Shown here piece after piece: positions 1 through 11,207 of a stretch of DNA of 64,000 nt (positions are counted from its first letter, which is position 1; every line of letters begins with the position of its first letter). The notes under the pieces are model-generated. The model was not told the origin of the DNA, made no database searches, and was given only the letters and a program-made list of their open reading frames with translations. Source of the stretch: Aurelia coerulea (lineage: Eukaryota > Cnidaria > Scyphozoa > Semaeostomeae > Ulmaridae). A program made the translations under genes and the position numbers. The DNA is taken from the NCBI GenBank assembly GCA_039566865.1, contig CM076962.1, positions 6,938,743-7,002,742 on the forward strand, read 5' to 3'.

Positions 1-337
1 GGATGACATTTGTTCAAATAGCTGCAAAAGAAGTGGGACTTCCAAAAGGAATTTATGAAAAAAGCTAGCAAAACAAATTATTAGCTGTGGTGGGGCACAA
101 TCTTCCTGAAGTGGGTAATAAATTTTGCAGACCCAGCAGCCATCCCCATTTTGCCCTCAAAAGCTGAATTGGCACCTGACGCACCCTTCTTATTGCCCTT
201 CGCACAGTAAGACTTGTGTTTGGCTCAGTAATGTGATACATGAAAACTTATCCAGGAAGCATTGAAAATTACAGTGCAAGCATGAATTCAGCTCTATATG
301 TGCACCTGAATTCCACTTGTGATCCAAACTAAACAGG

Positions 338-518
338 GACGTAGGAAGGATCTCAAACTTGGGGGCACAACACCTCAAGGGTATTTTTTCATAAGCTAAG
401 GGGGCACTAAGCTAGGAACAAGGGCACTAAACTAAGGGGGCACTACCTGAAAATAAGGAGGGCACTTCTTTGTTTATTGCAAAATCTTGTGCCCTCAGTG
501 CCTCCCAGTTCCTACGTC
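338..518 (-). mobile_element. short inverted-repeat element (copy 1 of 2)
   Basis: The ends are inverted copies of GACGTAGGAA, followed inward by G-rich runs reading GGGGGCACAA and GAGGGCACAA. The reverse complement aligns over its whole length with 60,065-60,228, sharing the core AGATTTTGCAATA and the run of GTGCCC blocks. No protein is encoded. It is a short non-autonomous element of unknown class; a target duplication could not be fixed. Confidence 0.5.
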
Positions 519-1954
519 TCTGGATCCCAAAATGTTCAATTCAATGCTGAATTTTGAAGTTGCAAAAAGTTGAGAAATAAAATTAAAGGCATAATTTGAG
601 ACATTTTAAACCATGCCTTTGATGTGTATCTATACTTTATCCATTATGAGTATCACTCTTCACAAAATTCATGCTGTACAATTTCCAGACATTGTTTCAA
701 GTTCAAAGTAAACAACAAAAGCAACAGACAAGATATATTTTTCTTAGGAGCTCCACAGATTTTTCACATCAATTAGCTATACATTTCATAAAAACAACAT
801 CTTATCAAAATTAAATAAATCAATTTATTGTATAATATCACATACATGTATTTTTCAGAAGAAATTAAGACCCTGGGCTGGCAGGCAGTTTCTTAAATTT
901 TTGGGCCATTTTGCTACCAAAAGTTTCTTGTGTGTTTCTTATATTTTTAACACCAGAAGTAAAGAGTTAATTTACTTTTTTCAAGAGGGCTCCCAAATTA
1001 CTTGGTAAGATCTCAAAATAATTAAACATAATTCACACTCACAATAATGTCCAAACAGTTGCGACACAGTACAGTGTCAAAACATTTTTGAGTGTACTGG
1101 GACAATTAAAACTGCAAATTACTAAAGAGTGCCTTCGCTTTTTAAATTCTGGCAGGGTTGTTTCTTAACTTTTGAAATATTGAGCCTTCTGTTTCTTATA
1201 GAAAGCTGTCTCTTATAAAAAATACATGTACTGCAAACTTCAAGATAATAAAAAGAGAATGAAATTTTTATCAACAGGCATTTCTTATGCATTTGATAAT
1301 AATAACCCAACAAACATATCTTGTGTATAGTTGAATCATAGACTTTCCTTTTTACTTCTTCTTTGGAGAAGTCCAGAGTTCATCTTTCAACCTCAATCAC
1401 AATAATGTCAAAATGGTTCAAAGAGCTATCTTTACTTTTTTTGTCAAATCTATTTGGTTGCCAGAGCCCATTATCCTGATGATGATAAACCTGCAAAGAA
1501 TTGATGAAAAATTCCATTTTGCACATGCACAGTTTAGAAATCATAGCATTGATACATGCAGAATTACAGTACTTGTCAGCTGTATGCAGGGTTGATTTCA
1601 TAATTCATCTAACATCAAAGTATTAAGAAATGTTTGGAAATTCAAAACTTGAAAATTTATTAGGTACATAGATGGACTTAGGCCTAATTGTTGATTCTTC
1701 AAAAATTTGATAGAAAAGGCTATATTTATATGTATCAATATTCTTAAAAAGGAACAGGCTTGATGATCATAACTCATTCCTTCATCACTGTTGTTTTTCT
1801 GCAGTCAATCCTCATTTCTGTTCGTACTTGTGTTGTGGACAGGTGCAAGCTTGGTAGGCTTTAGTTGGCCTAGTAAAGAATGCAATCACTTCTGGTCGAC
1901 AATGGAGAAAATAGGCCTAGATTTTCAATTTATAAAAATGTAAATATCGGGAGC
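519..1954. other. no gene recognised
   Basis: AT-rich sequence with frequent stops on both strands. It contains scattered copies of the word GTTTCTTA (about 890-950 and 1,160-1,215) like those in the TA-flanked MITEs near 56.5 kb, so part of it is probably decayed MITE sequence. No exon, RNA gene or clear element boundary is supported. Confidence 0.5.
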
Positions 1955-2425
1955 AGGCAAATTTTCCCACATAATCGGACACCAGAGCAGCAAAGAATGA
2001 CATGTTTATTTTAAGATTACAAAGTTTCGTTGAGAGGCCAGGTGGAAATTTTTGTTGGTACAGACCAAAAGAGCGGTTACTTTGAGCTTCATGAGAAGGC
2101 ATCAAAATAGGTCCTCTGCAAAAACTTTAAATATTTTCCCATCCTGAAGAGCCAGGGTTGTGGTACTAGATTTACAAGAAAAGGGATGACTTTTACTTTC
2201 TAGGGCCAATATATCAAACAGAAATTCGCAATGGTTGCGAAATAATCATAGGCTAAAGAAATGCCGTTTCGAACACAAGAAATTTGGATGCCGTGACCTC
2301 CAGTAAGCACGACAATTAAATCCAAACTGGGCAAATTTTCCCAGATAACTCACCTGTGCCACCATCTTGGCCATATCTTGAAGGTGCTTTCAACAAAGTT
2401 TGATGGAGAGGCCAGGACCAGTTTT
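1955..2425. repeat. two diverged direct copies of a ~90-bp segment
   Basis: The block GGCAAATTTTCCCA, then AAAGTTT, then GAGAGGCCAGG occurs at about 1,956-2,043 and again at about 2,329-2,421 with almost the same internal spacing (about 77 and 82 bp). The second copy holds a good minus-strand splice donor (CAG followed by GTGAGT, near 2,350), but no gene could be built from it. Confidence 0.35.
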
Positions 2426-3019
2426 CTCGTAATATTAATTCAAAAATTGCTGTTTTCAGGCAATTGTTACAGCAATTGGTAACAGCAATCAAAGCGTTTT
2501 CCGAGCCTGGAGCAGCCAATTTTTGAAGGATTTTCACACTGGCAGCTTCGTCGTCCTCCCATGTGACTGTTTAGATCCAGATCTGGCATAAATTTTGGCA
2601 CGCACGCGGTGATCGGCGGCCAGAAACCTTGGGGCCTACAGGCGGCTCCAACCCGGCCCGCCATAACTTTCCATGGATGGAAGCCTCTCGGCCAGCCTCG
2701 TTTTGCATTTTTTCTGTTTGTTGTTAATGTGATAAAAGTGATATCAAGGATATTCTTACCTTAGAATGGTTTCTTTCCGTTTTCCCTTTGTGCTTATCCT
2801 TCTTGCCTTCCTCACGGAAAACTTTTGTCATGGCGATAAAGTTTGTAGAATCCTAATTTGAAAACACTAAATGTTGTTCTCTTTGCCCCCAGATATTTAT
2901 CAATTCCTCATTTTGTTTTGGCCTACTCCTCCAGCTACGCTCCCAAAATCTTGTGCAGTGTTGTCCGGAGGTTTTTGCTAATTTATCAAAGAAACCAACA
3001 AACTAATGTTTCATTTTAC
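2426..3019. other. no gene; local GC-rich patch
   Basis: 2,580-2,680 is markedly richer in G and C than its surroundings and contains CpG dinucleotides, as a promoter or first exon might. No conserved product was recognised on either strand. The rest, to about 3,019, shows nothing. Confidence 0.3.
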
Positions 3020-3691
3020 TTATGAATGAAAAACAAACGAATTAAAAACTATTTTCCGGCCAAAACACCCGGTAGAGAAACACTTAAATGCTGATGCTTT
3101 TGTTATGTAAATTTTTTTGGTTGAGCTAAAAGACATTTTTGGGCGCCATTTTGGGTAAGGTGGTGCAATACTTATGTGAGGTAAGTGTATGTATTGCTTC
3201 AGGATCTTGACGGCCTGGTCCATGCCGATCGCATTTCGTTGTGAGATTTTGTTTCCTAAATCTTTCAGTTGATCCCGTGTCTTGTACGACAAGTTGTAAT
3301 TTGGTAATTTTGTTTTGGTGACCATTGTTTTAAGACACGCGCAATTATCTAACTTTAACAGGAAACATTGTTACCTCAAATATTTCGCTGCCCATCGGCA
3401 GCCTCGTCAGTGGGTTAATGAGTCGAATCAATAGCTTGCCAGTTGCTGATAATGTTCGATTCGTTTGATCTTTGATCGAATTGAGTTCTAGGAACATTCG
3501 AATTTCCCCACTCCTCCTTAGCATTAAGTTCCGGATTCTCCGCATGGATGTAAGTCGCTTCTGTTACTTGCCTTAGCATTGCATCGTTTTGACATGTTCG
3601 TAGAAGCTTTACAGACAGTGCTTGTTTTATTCCTTTGTGTTTTTAAGCATATGCTGATGGAATACAGACGAGTTCTCTCTTCTTTCAAGTT
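3020..3691 (-). mobile_element. inverted 3' end of a Penelope-like element (pLTR-like)
   Basis: Read on the minus strand, 3,690 to about 3,200 repeats the end of the Penelope-like element found on the plus strand at 13,050-13,189 and 17,550-17,881: the end of the GIY-YIG domain, the C-terminal tail with the phrase NAKEEWGN-like in another frame, and the 3' UTR with AACTTGTCGTACAAGACACG. It is joined head-to-head to the truncated reverse transcriptase at 3,692. Penelope-like elements often carry such pseudo-LTRs in direct or inverted orientation (family knowledge). Indels break the frame. The part beyond the 3' UTR (3,020-3,200) may be the start of another copy's coding region; this is inference. 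Confidence 0.75.
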
Positions 3692-3906
3692 TCTTGAGCA
3701 ATTGGGGTGAGCGTACGTTTTGTACTAAAGAACCACATCTTCAGGTTCAACAACAATCTGTACAAGCAGGCGAAAGGAGGAGCCATTGGAGTTGGTGTAG
3801 TAGGCGATGTTGCAAACGTTTTCATCGTCTGGTGGGAAAGAAGACTAAATGAAGTGCTCCAACGAAACGGAATCGAATTGCAGCTATATTCACGCTATGT
3901 CGACGG
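3692..3906 (+). pseudogene. Penelope-like RT fragment, palm domain
   Basis: The translation carries a FRFNNNLYKQAKGGAIG stretch, corresponding to the Penelope RT block F-x-F-N-x-x-x-Y-x-Q-x-x-G, and ends in YSRYVDGIN. The family's catalytic block is normally RYVDD; here the second aspartate is glycine (GAC GGC), so the enzyme would be inactive even if intact. The fingers and N-terminal part are missing: the sequence starts abruptly at the head-to-head junction with the inverted 3' end. It is cut right after the catalytic block by a LINE-A 3' end. Assignment rests on these motifs and on the collinear downstream pieces. Confidence 0.7.
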
Positions 3907-3915
3907 CATTAATAT

Positions 3916-4331
3916 TTTGTTTTTGTTTTTTGTTTTAATCATTTAAAATGTTACATTACATGTTACATCTAAATCTTACTATACTGTCTAATTACTTTAC
4001 AGACTATACAACACTACATGGACGATACCACAGGTAGCAAAGGACAATGCTATCCTCGTGGCCATTGACATAACGACATGCAAAAAATAGTATCTAAATA
4101 AACAACTACAAAAAGCTACAAATACGATAAATTACTGATAAATGCTAGAATCCGTTTCACATTGGATATCAGGCCAGCATAGTAGTATGATGCTGAGCAA
4201 TAGGAACCCCGGACAAGAGAACAACAACGACAGCTGTTGCTACCGCTACTGATCCCCCTCCAGAGTCCCCAACGCTCAACACATTACGCATATGCTGTCA
4301 GCTCTGGGTTTCTGATTCGCAATATCTACCA
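3916..4331 (-). mobile_element. LINE-A copy consisting of 3' UTR only
   Basis: A 416-bp insertion flanked by a perfect 9-bp duplication CATTAATAT (3,907-3,915 and 4,332-4,340). The left end is T-rich, the complement of an A-rich LINE tail. The body aligns with the 3' UTR of the LINE-A copy at 4,588-5,095: both have CTAATTACT, then CTACA(A)GGACGATA, then ACCAC and AGCAA. It is a severely 5'-truncated retrocopy with no coding sequence. Confidence 0.7.
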
Positions 4332-4332
4332 C

Positions 4333-4587
4333 ATTAATATCGTAGCAAAGGCAATCCGGCATAAACCAGAAGAATCATAGGACAAGGCAACCATGGCCAA
4401 GATAAAAGAAATTGCAAATGGCATGCATGGAAGCAACAATGTAAAAATCGACTTTCCCTCAAAGCACGAAAATGAAAGGATGCCTGTGCTAGATAGAGAG
4501 CAATGGATTGCACCTGTAAGGTGCGGGAATGCAACCAAATTCCAAGTCCTGCATTCACACTTCATGAAGCCAATTTCTAGCAAACAT
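4333..4587 (+). pseudogene. Penelope-like RT fragment, thumb region
   Basis: The frame resumes with the catalytic-loop continuation NIVAKAI and runs through DFPSKHENERMPVLDREQW, the Penelope RT block usually seen as DxPSxxxxxxxPVLDxxxW. It then reads HFMKPISSKH, where LINE-A inserted (poly-T from 4,588). Coding continues at 12,322 with VINKNSALSQETK. A stop at about 4,378 (TAG) shows the copy is degenerate. In an intact element this region follows the polymerase palm and contacts the template-primer (family knowledge). Confidence 0.7.
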
Positions 4588-5095
4588 TTTTTTTTTTTTT
4601 ATATTCCATTATAAATCTTTTACAAGACGAATTACTTATGACGCTACCTAATTACTCTACGAAACACTACAAGGACGATAATACCACGGGGAGCAATAGA
4701 CTATGACAACCCCGCGGTAACTAATATAGAAAGAAATAAAAACTACTGGGTGAATCAGGAAAGATGTACCACCCGCCCGCAAAACCGCACCCCAAGAGCC
4801 ACCCAACCGATTCGCACAATTTCATAGAGATTTTAAACGACGTGTCAAAGAGGCTTAAACGAAAATTTTGTCCAGGCCTCGGTCGAGGATTTGAAAAAGA
4901 ATTAGACGAATCGGATGTGTGACCCCCGCTCCACGACTCCCCGAGCAGGCAACACACCCCCCGACCCACCCATTACATAAAGATACACGTAATTTCTACT
5001 AAGAAATAAATCAACCATACGGAACTTTACATACAAGACACTTTACGAAGACATACTTGGTGGTTTGATGAGGTATGACTAGATATGATGCGGTC

Positions 5096-5704
5096 CTAAT
5101 CGAATCGACCAGTTATTTTGATGAATTCTAGAGTCAATTCGAGAATATTTTTGTTAACGTCATTGGGAAGGTCTTTGTCACCATATAATAAAAGTTGCGT
5201 TAAGACCTCGTTTGGAATATTAACATATCCAAGTGGTCGTAGTAATGCTAAGACTCGAACGAGAAGATTTCGGCGTTGAGCCTCAAAGGAAGGGCAAAGC
5301 AACAAGAAGTGTTCCGTATTCTCTATACCGTCGTTCGTAGGGCACATTGGGTTGATGGTGTCCCTAAAATTATGCTTGAACTTGTGAAAGTTCAATTTGC
5401 TAAGACCAACCCTAAGTTGAGTAAGATAGGATAGTCCTACTGGATCGTGAATCCCAAAGACAGATTTGGCAGGGGGGCGGATTATGGACAGTAGCCTTTT
5501 CTTAAAAATAGCAATGGTTGGTGCAAGTCTAATCTCTGGACATAGATCATTCCATTCAGACAAGCAATTGGGATTGAAGCTAGATTGAAATCTCTCAGTT
5601 CTTGCCCGAATTCGCCCAATGACATCCTGTCTGCGAAGAGAATATTGCGACTGTTGAAGTTGCGGGATTGGATCCGTTGTATATGCGGGGGATAGGGGGG
5701 TAAA
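5096..5704 (-). pseudogene. LINE-A ORF, C-terminal part
   Basis: This is the last ~200 residues of the LINE-A polyprotein, ending in KITGRFD. It matches the copies at 40,480-41,077 and 47,190-47,781 along its length: YTTDPIP, RQDVIGR, FRDTINPMCPTNDGIE, then TEHFLLLCPSF. The paired cysteines and histidines (MCPTN then HFLLLCP) resemble the zinc-knuckle-like ends of many LINE ORF2 proteins; that role is inference. The 5' neighbour of this segment lies on the far side of LINE-B at 8,081, and about 11 bp seem lost at the junction near 5,695. The 3' UTR (4,588-5,095) follows directly. Confidence 0.85.
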
Positions 5705-5771
5705 ACTGCCCCCAAGAACTATCAGATACCGTGAGTATAAAAATTTCTGCGCAGAAGATTTCCAAAGAGAC

Positions 5772-7903
5772 TTGGATATCAAACTGCGTGACACCATTTC
5801 TTCTGACTACCAAGTATTACACTCTGTCACCGAGAGTGTATTGCAGAAACATGCCCCCTTGAAACAAAGGGTGGTTAGGGGGAATAATAAGCCCCACGTA
5901 AAGTCTGATTTGAGAAAAGCGATAATGACAAGAACAAGACTAAAAAAAAGGCGAATAAATCTGAAAATGAGGAAGATCGTAAGAAATATAAACAACAGAG
6001 AAATCTGATTGTCAGTATGAACAGAAAAGCAAAGCGTGCTTTTTACCATTCTGTAGACATTAACGCTATTGACAATGACAAAAAATTTTGGAAAACAGTC
6101 AAACCAATGTTTTCCAACGGAAACCCAATGGGGGAGAAAATCGTCCTTATCGAAGAAGGTGAGATTATATCAGATGATAAAGTGATTGCTGAATGCTTAA
6201 ATTCCCACTTTGTGAACATCACAGACTCTCTTGGCCTAGATCCATCATTCAAGGACGATGAAATCGATGTGAGTCTGGACGAAAAGGTAGACATAGCTAT
6301 ATTAAAGTATAAAAACCATCCAAGTATTGTTGCTATAAAAAGTAAAGTCCCGATTGACCAAAAATTTGAATTTAGTAATGTTAATTTGCTAAATGTTATG
6401 ATTAAAATAGAAGCCTTAGATAATAGTAAGTCAAGTAGTGGCAATATACCAACAAAAATTATACAGCAGGCGAAAGAGGTGATTTGCCCATACTTAACTG
6501 ATTGCATAAATGCAACTATGGACAACTGTTGCTTTCCAGATAAACTAAAAGAAGCAGACGTTTGTGCAATCCATAAAAAGGATGATACATGCCAAAAAGT
6601 CAATTATAGACCAATTAGTATCCTATCAGCCATGTCCAAAATTTTTGAACGGATCATGAGTGAGCAAATAAATCAGTATTTTGTAGGTATATTGTCTTCA
6701 TTGCTTTCTGGCTTTCGACAAGGCTATAGCACACAGCATGCTCTGTTTCGAGTCGTTGAGACTTGGAAAAAGTGTCTCGATATGTCGGGTATAGTAGGAA
6801 CAATCCTGATGGATTTGTCAAAAGCATATGATTGTATACCCCACGACCTACTGATTGCAAAGTTAGAGGCATATGGATTCAAGCAAAATGCTCTAAAACT
6901 AGTTTGTAGTTACCTGACAAACCGAACACAAAGGGTCGAAATAGGCTCCACATATAGCTCACCACAACGTGTATCGATTGGTGTACCACAGGGGTCTGTT
7001 CTTGGACCCTTACTTTTCAACATCTTTATAAACGACCTGTTTTATATGGAACTGGAATCGGAGATATGTAACTTTGCTGATGACACGACAATTTACGCGT
7101 GTGATATATCTGTGGAGGCAGTCATGATTAGATTAGAGGGTGACCTACAGGGATTAATGCAATGGTTTACTGACAACGGCATGAGTGCCAATCCTTCAAA
7201 ATTCCAAATCATGTTTTTGGGGCTAAAGGGAACAAATAAACTATGCCTTAACATGAGGGGTCAATTGATTCCATGCAGCGAACATGTAAAACTTCTGGGG
7301 GTAAACATTGACAACTCACTCAAGTTTGAAACGCATGTGAAAGAACTATGTAGGAAGGTCAACCAAAAGGTGCATGCATTTGGAAGGTTAAGACCATATT
7401 TAGGAGAGCAAAAATCAAAGTTACTTTTAAACTCTGTGGTTATGTCGAATTTTTCCTATTGCCCTCTGATCTGGCTATTTTGTAGCAAAGTTGCAAATAA
7501 TCAAATTAATAGCACCCACAAGCGTGCACTGAGAACTTTATATAGAGACTATCAATCCACATTTGAGGAACTTCTAGATAGGGTTGAGACAAAAACAATA
7601 CATAAAAAGAACTTACAAAACCTCATGGTTGAAATTTACAAGTCAATGAACCATCTCAATCCAGAGTACATGTGGAATTTCTTTGTTAAAAAAGATGTTC
7701 CCTACAACCTGCGGACAAAGGAACTATGCAAGCTCCCCTCAGTGAGTTCTCAGCGCTACGGAATAAATTCCTTATCCTTTAGAGGGAGTCTATGGTGGAA
7801 CAATCTTAGTGATGACCTAAAATTGACAACTTCTCTCATGAAATTCAAGAAAGAAATACGTTGCTGGGATGGCAATAACTGTACGTGCTACATTTGCACT
7901 TAA
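5772..7903 (+). pseudogene. LINE-B reverse transcriptase ORF
   Basis: An open stretch of 628 codons runs from about 6,017 to 7,903. The same protein continues upstream in another frame (5,772-5,940) with KQRVVRGNNKPHV; the shift is explained by an indel in the A8 run near 5,942-5,949. RT blocks seen: NYRPISILSAMSKIFE, GFRQGYSTQHALF, LMDLSKAYDCIPHDLL (motif A aspartates), GVPQGSVLGPLLFNIF and FADDTTIYACD (catalytic FADD). After the RT come SYCPLIW, LSFRGSLWWN and a terminal W-x-G-x-x-C-x-C-x-x-C. The main frame is intact and only the upstream frameshift and truncation mark it as dead, so the insertion is fairly young. In an active element this enzyme carries out target-primed reverse transcription. 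Confidence 0.85.
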
Positions 7904-8029
7904 TTTAGGATAATTCATTAGGGTTTTTTATCTTTTTGTTATATTGTATATTGTATATTATAGATAGTTGGTGTTAATTAGTTGTTGTTAACTAGATCAA
8001 AACCAACTGTAAATAAGTTTATGATTAAG

Positions 8030-8073
8030 TTTATGATTATGATTATGATTATGATTAGGCTATTCATGATTTT
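8030..8073 (+). repeat. GATTAT tandem tail of LINE-B
   Basis: Several imperfect GATTAT units close LINE-B just before its target duplication. Such tails are generated during target-primed reverse transcription of CR1/L2-like LINEs (family knowledge). Confidence 0.6.
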
Positions 8074-8080
8074 GTAAAAC

Positions 8081-9750
8081 AAAGTGAGGCGTCTACTCCA
8101 CCTTCGGGAACTTAGTGACTCCCAACCGAGCTATGCGTACAGCTTTTCCCGCGATGTTCCTCTCCATGCCCCTGTAACGGCTAGAGCTGCAGAATATTGG
8201 ACGGACTCTAACTTTTCCATTAAATTTGGTAATATGGTATTGCCACTGAATTCACATACTTTAGCCGGAATATGGTAGATAACATCTCCGTAATCTAGGT
8301 GGGGTCGCACATAGAGCTTACATAATTCGTTAAGAGTATGCCTGGGCAGATACTTGGAGAGACATTTCAGCAGACCAATGCCCTTTCTTGTTTTAGATAT
8401 AGCTGCTTTGATATGAGCGGAAAAAGAAAGCTTTGAGTCCAGGATAATTCCTAAATGTTTATGTTCTTCTACTTTCATCACCGGTATGTTATTAAAACGA
8501 ATTACTGGATGGTGAATTTCAATTTTTTTCTTAGAAAATACCAATTCCACAGCTTGTTTTTGTGGATCTGGATTAAATGACATCTTCCAATCATAGGCCC
8601 ATTTTCTTATCAATTCTAAGTCATGGTTCATGTCAGTGGCAGCTATATTTGAGTCTTCTACTACGATAAACAATGAAGTATCATCAGCAAAAAGCTTAAC
8701 ATTGCACTTTAAGCCTGCAGTTAGATCGTTTATATATACAAGGAAAAACAAGGGTCCTAAAATAGAGCCCTGAGGCACTCCTGCTGAAATATCTCCCCAA
8801 TTTGAACTCTGTCCATTCAGGACGGTCCTCTGTTTTCGGTCCTTGAGGAAACTTTTGATAAGGGAAAGAAGTTCGCCTGAGACGCCGCATCGTTTTAGTT
8901 TATAAATTAAGCCGTCATGCCACACTCTGTCAAATGCTTTAGAAATGTCAAGATACACGGAACGAACATCAAGTGGGGGGTTGCAATCAAATGCCTTGAA
9001 GATCGTATGCGTTATGGAAATTAATTGATTAACTGTAGAATCACCGGGACGAAAACCAGACTGATTCGGGTTAAGTAATTCATTTGTAACAAGATGCGAG
9101 TACAAAGTGTCGTACATAAGCTTTTCCAGTACTTTCCCAAAACTTGGTAGAAGAGAAATTGGACGGTAGTTCCCCTTGACATTTTTTTCATTTTTCTTAT
9201 GAACTGGCACTACATTTGCAAATTTCCAAATTTCTGGAAATACACCACATCTCAAGCAATTTTTGAATATTATTTTAAGTGGAATAACCAACGCAGCATC
9301 ACCTAATTTTATCATTCTAACAGATATTTCATCCCAGCCATGTGCTTTATTAGGATTAAGTGACCTAATGATGTTCAGAATCTTTTCATCAGAAATGGGA
9401 AAATCGCTTATTATAGAAGAAGTTGCTGGAGCATCTTGTGAAAGTTCACTACCTGTGTCAATCGTCGTACACTGAAGTATAAAATAGTCATTAAATAACT
9501 GTGCCTTTTCAGTAAAGTCCGTTATAAATATCCCGTTCTCAAGAAGAGGTGGTATTATTGGAATCTTGGCCTTGTTTAGGACGGTGTTGATTAGGGACTA
9601 ATATGTTTTACAAGAAGTCCCGGGGTTTGCTAAGGTATTTCCTGCCTTAAGGAAGTAATTTCGTTTGGCATCCTCAATCAGTTTCTTACCCCTGGATATC
9701 ATTTTCTGTATTCCTTCTAGTTTGTCATTTGGCTGGCCCCTACTCACGAA
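8081..9750 (-). pseudogene. LINE-A ORF, linker and reverse transcriptase
   Basis: Sense is minus. The stretch 9,315-8,131 is open; the same frame extends upstream to about 9,745 with one stop near 9,600 and downstream past a TAG near 8,128 into LGWESLSSRRWSRRLTL, ending at the LINE-B insertion. RT blocks: NYRPISLLPSFGKVLEK, SGFRPGDSTVNQL, LDISKAFDRVWHDGL, GVPQGSILGPLFFLVYIND, LFADDTSLF (catalytic FADD), KHLGIILD and YVRPHLDYGDVIYH. These follow the canonical order of LINE RTs. It is continuous with the endonuclease part at 9,744-11,207 apart from a frameshift, and with the C-terminus at 5,096-5,704. Two stops and a frameshift exclude function. Confidence 0.85.
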
Positions 9751-11207
9751 ATTTCTATATGATTCTTTTTCCTCAGAAAATTTTTAACATTCTGGGTTAT
9801 CCAAGGTGCTTCCTGAGGTCTAATAGTTTTAACTTTGTTGGGTATAAAATTGGTATAAATGTTTAGCAAGACTTCATTGAGAAGTTCAACTTGTTGATTA
9901 GGGCATGTCATGTTTTCAAGGTGCTCTTGCCAATGAAACATTTCAATGCTTTTCGTGATGGCGACAAAATCGGCCTTGTCATAATACCAAATCCTGCGTT
10001 TGTAGTGGGGTAGTTTTACATTTGAAACAGATAATTTTCCATAAGCTATTTGGTGATGACATAGTTCGTGTAGTGACGGATGAACACCAGATTCGATAAC
10101 GAGGTTAGGCTGATCAGTAAAGATCAAGTCAATACAGGATCTAGAATCACCCATGAAATGCGTTGGTTCTAAGATCAACTGATGAAGGCCTAGATCAGTT
10201 GTTAACGACTCAAAATACTTTCCTTCATTATTTTCAATATCATCTTTCCACCACTGAGCTGATCGACAGTTGAAATCACCGGTAATGATAACGCAAAAAG
10301 GATTTTCAGCATGCATTTTTGACAGCATCAGTTCAAAAGTAATTGTGAAGTTATCAAATTCACTCTGGTCCTGACTTGGGCTTCTATAGATTACAGCGAA
10401 AAAGTATGTTTTCCTATTTACTTGGATCTCATACACAATACACTCAGGGAGGGTCACTAGGTCAGACCGTCTTTTTGATGGAAGGGAATCCTTGATGTAC
10501 AGCCCAACACCACCTCTCTTCACATTTTGTGGATGGTTGTCTTTAATAAACGAATAGCCATTGAGTGCTAACCTTTCTTCGTCGGCGTTGTGGTTGTCAA
10601 GATGTGTTTCCACAATCCCAATTAAGTCATAGTTATACACCGAGTTATATGCTTCGATAAGAGAAACTCGTAAGAAGTCATGCGCAGAAATACTATTTAA
10701 GTTCCAACAGCAAAAATCAAGTGTTTCTGGACCAGGATTAGTTTCTACGTCGCCACTCAGCATAATTGTGCTGAAAACCAACCATTGAGTGTGAAGTGTG
10801 ACACAGGTTATGCATCCGATGTAAAAATATGCATACAGGAAAAGAAATTTCCTGAGTGCAAAATTATTGTATCGAACTTGATTAATGACAAAGGGTGGGG
10901 TTCGCTTGAAAAGTTCAACAGTCGTGTATATTACAATGTTCACAAAGAGATGCACGCGGGCGAACCGGGGCAAGAAACCTGACTGGGTATCCACAGAAGA
11001 GTACATCACACAGAATTGTTGCATTAATGTAAGGGGTAGAACAAGGATCGAAGTCGCAATAAAGCAACAACAAAACCAGTAAAGCTTAACAACTTGAAAA
11101 AGAATCGAAAACGGCCGAAGGGCTTTGCTCAGGAGAGAGGATTTTTGAATAGATATACGGAAACATCCTATTGTTGCTCGCCATCGATTTGTTTCAACCG
11201 GCATCAT
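9744..11207 (-). pseudogene. LINE-A ORF, hydrophobic N-terminus, 2A and APE endonuclease
   Basis: A 487-codon open frame on the minus strand. Residues 1-150 are rich in hydrophobic and aromatic residues, with likely membrane-like segments at about 32-62, 86-97 and 119-150. A 2A-like peptide lies at 152-160. From about 162 comes an APE-type endonuclease with its blocks in order: CCWNLNSIS, GIVETHLD (metal-binding Glu), GGVGLYIKDSL, AVIYRSPS, ITGDFNCRS (Asp and Asn), IDLIFTDQ and HELCHHQIAYG (His). In the family this domain nicks target DNA to prime reverse transcription. The frame is lost near 9,750, just before the RT linker. No separate ORF1 was found upstream. Confidence 0.85.
10728..10754 (-). 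other. 2A-like ribosome-skipping peptide in LINE-A
   Basis: Residues 152-160 of the LINE-A frame read GDVETNPGP, preceded by VFSTIMLS. This fits the D-V/I-E-x-N-P-G-P consensus that makes ribosomes skip the Gly-Pro bond; such sequences are known in several APE-type LINEs. Skipping would release a roughly 159-residue hydrophobic leader and start the endonuclease-RT protein with proline. Confidence 0.85.

Larger units (their letters stand above)
5707..8073 (+). mobile_element. LINE-B, 5'-truncated, inserted in LINE-A
   Basis: The insertion is flanked by GTAAAAC at 5,700-5,706 and 8,074-8,080, and the LINE-A reading frame is picked up on each side. The element ends in a short tandem repeat of GATTAT (8,030-8,060) rather than poly-A, a tail type known from CR1- and L2-like LINEs. 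It begins downstream of the endonuclease, so it is 5'-truncated. A second, more decayed copy of the same family is at 30,700-32,830. Confidence 0.8.

Noticed and set aside
2316..2664. Possible first exon of a host gene on the minus strand with a CAG/GTGAGT donor
   Set aside because: No recognised product and no downstream exon; the donor lies in a repeated segment. Kept only as a note.
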